Shown: piece by piece, positions 5,310 to 8,742 of the stretch
Layout of the letters: every line of letters starts with the position of its first letter
Position numbering within the stretch: the stretch's first letter is position 1
From: CAYXDO01 sp964463485
GTDB taxonomy: Bacteria > Myxococcota > Kuafuiibacteriia > Kuafuiibacteriales > Kuafuiibacteriaceae
Reading direction: 5' to 3'
Length of the DNA stretch: 8,742 bases
Assembly: GCA_964463485.1 (NCBI GenBank)
Contig: CAYXDO010000264.1
Coordinates: 1-8,742 of the forward strand
Notes under the pieces: model-generated
Database searches by the model: none
What the model saw: the letters and a program-made list of their open reading frames with translations, nothing else
Told to the model about the DNA's origin: nothing
Made by a program: the position numbers and the translations under genes

Positions 5310-6796
5310 AGCCTACCTCCGAAGAGGTCGAGCACCGTGGAATCGAGCGTAGCCGGCCGAGCGCGCGTGCGCGCCCACTCGCGCAGCTCTTTGATCTTCT
5401 CCTCGTACGTTCGATAGAGCGGCACGGTGTGCTTGAGCGCGAGCTCGAGATCGGTCGTCGAGATGTCCCGGCGATTTGCGAACGCGTTGTAGAGGGCGGA
5501 CACGATGATCTGTTCGAGCTCCGCGCCGGAGAAGTGCTCGGCGCGTTTGGCCACGTCATCGAGCTGCGGATATCGCTCGGGCTCGCGACTCCGCTTCCTC
5601 ATATGAATGCGTAGGATTTCGAGCCGCTCGTGGACGTTGGGCAGGTCCACGAAGAAGACCTCGTCGAAGCGTCCGCGCCGCAACAGCTCCGGCGGAAGGC
5701 GCGACACGTCGTTGGCGGTCGCGACGACGAAGACCTCCGCGCGCTTCTCCGCGAGCCAAGTGAGCAGCGTACCGAAGACGCGCGCGTCCGACTGTCCGCC
5801 CTGCTCGCTGCTCGCGAAGCCTTTCTCGATTTCGTCCACCCACAAGACGACCGGCGAGAGGCTCTCCGAGATCTTGATGGCTTCTCGAATCGACGCCTCG
5901 GGCGACCCGCTGCTGCCCGAGAAGACCGCGCCCACGTCGAGGCGCAGCAACGGAAACTTCCAGAAGTCCGCCACGGCCTTGGCGGACAACGACTTCCCGC
6001 AGCCTTGCACGCCAAGCAAGAGCAGGCCTTTCGGCGGAGGGAGCCCGAACCGCCGCGCATCTTCACCAAAGGCAGCGGTGCGCGCGTCGAGCCACCGCTT
6101 GAGCTCACCGAGCCCACCTACGTCGTTCAGCGAGTCGCCGAGCTCGTGAAACTCCAACACCTCGGTGGTTCGCAAGACGTTCTTCTTTTCTTCGACGATC
6201 AATCCGAGGTCGTCAGGGGTCAGGCCCTTGCGCAGCACCATCACCTTGCGAAACACACGCGTCGCTTGGTTGACCGAGAGCCCCAACGCCGATCGGACCG
6301 CGCGCTCTCCGACGTCGCCCTCCATCCCGACCTTCTCGCTCTCGGCCACCGTTCGCAGCACCTCCGTGAGCTCCTCCGTGTTCGGCAAGGGGAGGTCGAT
6401 GAGCGCGGCCTCCTTCTCGATCTCCGCAGGGAGCCGATATACGGGCGCGACGATGATGATGGACTGCCGACGAGCGGCACACTCGGGCAGTCGCTCGCGC
6501 AACTTACGAACGACCTTGGGGTCCTCGATGTACCGGTGAAAATCGAGCAGAACGAACAACGCTGGATCGGATGTGGCGGCGATGCTGTCGACCGCGTCGC
6601 CAGGATCGATGTGCTCTCCGTCGCCAAAGCCCTTGGCGACCGACCACTGCGCCAAGCTCCTGCGCCCCGCCGCAGCCGCTGCCTCGATCAAGTCGAGCGC
6701 CCGCTGCTCCTCCTGGGTGATGATGTAGATCAGCGGGTACCCAGCGCGCGAGAGCACCGCGATGTCCCGCGAGATGGGGTGAAGGCGTGTGGCCAC
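5306..6796 (-). CDS. Ycf46-like AAA+ ATPase
   Basis: This is a predicted 496-residue cytoplasmic AAA+ ATPase. Residues 1-200 form a degenerate ATPase-like domain ('LIYIITQEEQRALDLI', FVLLDFHRYI at 81-90, SIIIVAPVYRLPAEIEKE) with no P-loop, typical of the Ycf46 family. The active AAA module is at about 225-455: Walker A GVQGCGKS (262-269), Walker B VVLWVDEIEK (316-325, Asp321/Glu322), sensor 1 Asn362 in VVATAN, arginine fingers in LLRRGRFDE (371-379), and a helical lid with FSGAELEQ. All key residues are present. Cyanobacterial and plastid Ycf46 homologues are linked to carbon use/photosynthesis regulation; the role outside phototrophs is unknown. GTG 6796 is the only reasonable start before an in-frame TAG, but has no clear Shine-Dalgarno sequence. 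It overlaps the following lipoprotein gene by four bases, so the two are made together, which hints at an envelope-related job. Confidence 0.92.
   Translation of the reverse strand: MATRLHPISRDIAVLSRAGYPLIYIITQEEQRALDLIEAAAAAGRRSLAQWSVAKGFGDGEHIDPGDAVDSIAATSDPALFVLLDFHRYIEDPKVVRKLRERLPECAARRQSIIIVAPVYRLPAEIEKEAALIDLPLPNTEELTEVLRTVAESEKVGMEGDVGERAVRSALGLSVNQATRVFRKVMVLRKGLTPDDLGLIVEEKKNVLRTTEVLEFHELGDSLNDVGGLGELKRWLDARTAAFGEDARRFGLPPPKGLLLLGVQGCGKSLSAKAVADFWKFPLLRLDVGAVFSGSSGSPEASIREAIKISESLSPVVLWVDEIEKGFASSEQGGQSDARVFGTLLTWLAEKRAEVFVVATANDVSRLPPELLRRGRFDEVFFVDLPNVHERLEILRIHMRKRSREPERYPQLDDVAKRAEHFSGAELEQIIVSALYNAFANRRDISTTDLELALKHTVPLYRTYEEKIKELREWARTRARPATLDSTVLDLFGGRL
5316..5320 (-). promoter_or_regulatory. 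Ribosome binding site GGAGG inside the ATPase 3' end, for a CTG start
   Basis: On the minus strand GGAGG (5320 to 5316) lies within the codons for the last Gly-Gly of the ATPase, six bases before CTG 5309. It is the only strong site near the lipoprotein start and the main evidence for a CTG initiation codon. Confidence 0.6.
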
Positions 6797-6955
6797 GGGC
6801 GGAGACTACAGAAACAAGGCGCAGAGGCTCAACCTCCTACGTCGTGGGCGCTCCCGCTTCCCGACGCGCTCACGGGCGCAATGCTCGGCGGAGACTAGAG
6901 CCACGCACCGGGTCCGTGACAGGACGGTGACCCGCGCCTGGTACGACGAAAGGCG
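6797..6955. promoter_or_regulatory. Divergent promoter region, ATPase operon / acyltransferase
   Basis: These 159 bases separate two divergent starts (GTG 6796 on minus, ATG 6956 on plus) and must contain both promoters. An 11-base direct repeat GGCGGAGACTA lies at 6798-6808 and 6887-6897, 89 bases apart. GTCC/GGAC and GGGTC/GACCC pairs overlap at about 6910-6933. No good sigma-70 hexamer pair was found, and no coding frame is supported. Confidence 0.4.
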
Positions 6956-7771
6956 ATGCGACGTGTCGTGTTTGGCCTCTACACGTACTTCGAGTTCTTC
7001 GCGCTCGCCCTGGCCTTCGCAGTGATCATGACGATCGTGGCGTGGATCGAGCCCGGCGGGGCCGCTCCTCGCCGTCGTGGCCGCTGGATGCGCCGCTTCG
7101 GGCGGCTCACGTCGAGGCTCACTCCCTTGTGGAGATTTTCGGTGGATGGCGCGGGCCCCGAAGACATCTCGACCCGCGGATATGTGGTCGTCTCGAATCA
7201 CGAGTCTTCGTCTGATCCCTTCCTGCTTTCGTTCCTGCCCTGGGACATGAGGTGGATTGCGAAAGAGGAGATGTTCCGGTGGCCGGTGATCGGCCGGCTC
7301 ATGAGCGCCAGCGGTGACATTCCGCTTCGTCGAGGTGATCGCGAGAGCGTGAAGCGAATGTTCGCCTCTTGCGATGAAACGCTTCGGGCTGGGCTGTCGG
7401 TCATGCTCTTTCCCGAGGGCACCCGATCGCCGGACGGCAACCTCCTCCCGTTCAAGCCCGGCGCCTTCGAAATGGCCATCGCCGCAGGCGCCCCAATCCT
7501 GCCGCTCGCCATCGATGGAACTCGTGAGTGTCGACCCAAAGGCAGCCTCTGGTTCGGCGATGCACGAGCCGTCGTGCGAGTTTTGGCGCCGATCCCCACG
7601 CAGGGGATGACGATGAATGACGTCCAGAAGCTGGCCGACCTGACGCGGGACCGAATCGCCCTGGGCGTTCGCTCGCTGCGGGGAGAAGCGCCGGCGCCGG
7701 CCTCCGCCGAGCTGGCTCCGTCAGAGCTTCCGGCGATTCCAGCGCGAGCTCGCAACGCGGAGCTCCGCTGA
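6956..7771 (+). CDS. plsC: 1-acyl-sn-glycerol-3-phosphate acyltransferase (PlsC/LPLAT family)
   Basis: This is a predicted membrane-bound acyltransferase of 271 residues that adds the second acyl chain to lysophosphatidic acid, or to a related lysolipid or ornithine lipid. Residues about 5-31 form one transmembrane helix. The family blocks follow in order: I, NHESSSD (81-87), with the catalytic His82-x4-Asp87; II, DIPLRRGDRES (121-131), lining the glycerol phosphate site; III, FPEGTRS (152-158); IV, ILPLAIDGTR (181-190). All are intact. The C-terminal tail from about 233 is Ala/Pro/Glu-rich and probably disordered. ATG 6956 has only AAAGG very close (2 bases), so the start is moderately supported, but the N-terminal helix follows immediately. 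It diverges from the ATPase operon and is about 90-140 bp from the next gene. The exact substrate is uncertain because genomes often carry several paralogues; the symbol is by family. Confidence 0.9.
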   Translation: MRRVVFGLYTYFEFFALALAFAVIMTIVAWIEPGGAAPRRRGRWMRRFGRLTSRLTPLWRFSVDGAGPEDISTRGYVVVSNHESSSDPFLLSFLPWDMRWIAKEEMFRWPVIGRLMSASGDIPLRRGDRESVKRMFASCDETLRAGLSVMLFPEGTRSPDGNLLPFKPGAFEMAIAAGAPILPLAIDGTRECRPKGSLWFGDARAVVRVLAPIPTQGMTMNDVQKLADLTRDRIALGVRSLRGEAPAPASAELAPSELPAIPARARNAELR

Positions 7772-7794
7772 GCGCGCCGTCACGAAAAGATGTG

Positions 7795-7822
7795 TTGAAA
7801 TCGCCGAGTCACTCTCCACAAT
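7795..7822 (+). promoter_or_regulatory. Possible promoter of the L,D-transpeptidase-like gene
   Basis: TTGAAA (7795-7800) and CACAAT (7817-7822), 16 bases apart, are a moderate sigma-70-like pair in the most A/T-rich part of the gap after the acyltransferase gene. Transcription would begin near 7829, leaving about 17-30 bases before the candidate starts at 7846-7859, and so fits a start upstream of TTG 7913. This is pattern matching only. Confidence 0.3.
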
Positions 7823-7875
7823 CGATCCATCGTCCGCCGAGTCTCATGGGGCGTCGCTCTGCGCCTGAGTGCCTG

Positions 7876-7935
7876 TTCGACGCTCGGTTCGACGCTCAGT
7901 TCGACGCTCTGTTTGACGCTCTGTTTGACGCTCGG
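7876..7935. repeat. Five-copy 12-bp tandem repeat in a signal-peptide region
   Basis: The unit TTCGACGCTCGG and close variants (TTCGACGCTCAG, TTCGACGCTCTG, TTTGACGCTCTG, TTTGACGCTCGG) occupy five consecutive 12-base blocks from 7876 to 7935. Twelve bases preserve the frame, so in the frame of the downstream gene it encodes a four-residue S/L-T-L-G/S/C repeat forming a hydrophobic stretch just before a signal peptidase-like site. Confidence 0.85.
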
Positions 7936-8515
7936 CCTGGCGACCGACGTCGTCGCGGCGTCACCGCCGATGCCGAATCCCGCCTTGCTCACACGAGCGC
8001 TTCGCACCTTCGAGTCTCTCGACCGAGCGGGCCGCGTTCGAAATCGGCTGCTCACGGTCATCGACTACTCGCTCCCCTCGTCGGAGCGACGACTCTGGGT
8101 CGTGGATCCTCGAACTTCGGAGGTCTTGTTCCATGAGTTCGTGGCGCACGGCCGAGGATCCGCGGACCCTTCCAACCCAGACCTCGCGGTTCGGTTCGGC
8201 AACGCGCCGTCGAGCAAACGCACCAGCCTCGGGACTTTCTTGACGGGTGATACGTACACCGGCGAACACGGTCACAGCCTCGAGCTGGATGGGTTGGAGC
8301 GAGGGGTCAACGACCTGGCCCGACGACGACGAATTGTGATTCACCCGGCCGATTACGTGGGCGCCGAATTTCGTCGTCGAAGCGGCGGACGAGTCGGGCG
8401 AAGCTTTGGATGCCCGGCCCTCGATCCCTCGGTCGCGGTGAAGCTCATCGATCGGATTCGCGGAGGGAGTGTCATCGTCGCAGCCGCTGAGGACAGGGCG
8501 TTGGCGAGGCGCTGA
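7913..8515 (+). CDS. Secreted murein L,D-transpeptidase-like protein (YkuD_2 family)
   Basis: This is a predicted periplasmic enzyme of the YkuD_2 type (murein L,D-transpeptidase catalytic domain family), 200 residues from TTG 7913. The catalytic part shows HEFVAHGRGS (74-83), SLGTF..TGDTYTGEHGHSLELDGLE (105-129), His144 in RIVIHPADYV, and the nucleophile Cys167 in GRSFGCPA (162-169), all as expected for the family. It should act on peptide stems in peptidoglycan, but the exact reaction is not established for most members. TTG 7913 is the first ATG/GTG/TTG in frame, yet it falls inside a 12-bp repeat and gives a signal peptide with no positive charge. The open frame extends to 7799; CTG 7859 would give M-R followed by a longer hydrophobic core ending at VVAA/SPP. 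ATG 7846 is one base out of frame (see findings). It converges on the next gene with one base between the stops. Family firm, start uncertain. Confidence 0.85.
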   Translation: MTLCLTLGLATDVVAASPPMPNPALLTRALRTFESLDRAGRVRNRLLTVIDYSLPSSERRLWVVDPRTSEVLFHEFVAHGRGSADPSNPDLAVRFGNAPSSKRTSLGTFLTGDTYTGEHGHSLELDGLERGVNDLARRRRIVIHPADYVGAEFRRRSGGRVGRSFGCPALDPSVAVKLIDRIRGGSVIVAAAEDRALARR

Positions 8516-8516
8516 C

Positions 8517-8742
8517 TCAACGACTTCGAAGCGCGCGTTCGAGGCGTTGATCGTGGCGGTAGATGTCTTCGAAGAAGTGAATCGTGCCGTCGAATCGCGC
8601 GACTGCGGTCGTATAGGCCAGAATGACCGGGATGGGTTGCTCCACATGTACTTCGAGCTCCCGCTTGGATTCGAGGGCGGATTGAACTGGGTGCAGCCGG
8701 GCCTGGATCTGAGTGCGCTGCGGGGAAGTTGTTCGCAAAAAG
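8517..8742 (-). CDS. L,D-transpeptidase, YcbB/LdtD-like, C-terminal fragment (continues beyond window)
   Basis: Only the last 75 or so codons are in the window; the gene continues to the right. The sequence EQPIPVILAYTTAVARFDGTIHFFEDIYRHDQRLERAL closely follows the C-terminal end of large YcbB/LdtD-type L,D-transpeptidases, in which '.PIPV.L.Y.TA.V...G...F..DIY..D..L' comes after the catalytic SHGC..V block and the family's terminal helix. That catalytic block would lie outside the window, so activity cannot be judged. The TTG at 8738 is an internal codon, not a start, since the frame stays open to the window edge. Such enzymes make 3-3 cross-links in peptidoglycan or attach proteins to it. 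Its stop is one base from the stop of the YkuD_2 gene on the opposite strand. Confidence 0.75.
   Translation of the reverse strand, partial: FLRTTSPQRTQIQARLHPVQSALESKRELEVHVEQPIPVILAYTTAVARFDGTIHFFEDIYRHDQRLERALRSR

Noticed and set aside
5630..6898. Plus-strand frame of 422 codons opposite the AAA+ ATPase
   Set aside because: It is antisense to a gene with all AAA+ motifs. The product is Arg/Glu-rich with no recognisable fold, a usual effect of codon bias on the opposite strand.
7792..8136. Frame with FDAL/FDAR repeats starting near ATG 7846
   Set aside because: This is the alternative reading of the 12-bp repeat. After the repeat it turns Arg-rich and ends without a domain, whereas the other frame holds a complete catalytic region.
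1..8742. Insertion sequence, integron, phage or defence island
   Set aside because: No transposase, integrase, phage structural or nuclease motif was found in the supported genes, and base composition looks even across them.

Overview
The window is GC-rich bacterial chromosome, probably from a myxobacterium (Myxococcota, Polyangiales-like). This is inferred from the strong G/C third-position bias, GTG/TTG starts, a cysteine-rich 'Dickkopf-like' lipoprotein, a myxobacterial-type deoxynucleoside kinase and abundant short G/C-rich repeats between genes. No rRNA, tRNA, insertion sequence, phage gene or CRISPR array was seen. Nothing indicates a classical defence or mobile island: the genes look like envelope and housekeeping functions, and the unusual material is mostly between genes or in gene starts.

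Layout. 1-240: structured non-coding DNA with two facing hexamer arrays and several hairpins, then the ribosome binding site of a cysteine-rich lipoprotein (241-1170, +). 1164-1429: gap between convergent genes, filled by a 19-bp tandem repeat that begins on the lipoprotein stop codon and by a GTGCCC hexamer array. 1430-2020 (-): SAM-dependent methyltransferase. 2093-3775 (+): secreted subtilisin-like protease with an added membrane domain. 3846-4553 (+): deoxynucleoside kinase. 4554-4670: second convergent gap, with a second GTGCCC array sharing the flanks of the first. 4671-5309 and 5306-6796 (-): a two-gene operon of a Ycf46-like AAA+ ATPase followed by a small lipoprotein, which appears to start at CTG overlapping the ATPase stop. 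6797-6955: divergent promoter region. 6956-7771 (+): PlsC-type acyltransferase. 7913-8515 (+): secreted YkuD_2-type L,D-transpeptidase-like protein whose signal peptide is built from a 12-bp tandem repeat. 8517-8742 (-): C-terminal end of a YcbB-like L,D-transpeptidase running off the window.

How the genes relate: most products act at the cell envelope (two lipoproteins, a membrane-tethered protease, a phospholipid acyltransferase and two peptidoglycan cross-linking-type enzymes). The only strong operon is the AAA+ ATPase/lipoprotein pair. The two convergent gaps that are fully visible and longer than 100 bp both carry the same hexamer module, which is the main unexplained pattern. The best candidates for follow-up are that module, the CTG-started lipoprotein coupled to the Ycf46-like ATPase, the protease with a membrane domain, and the repeat-built signal peptide, where one extra G may hide an ATG start.
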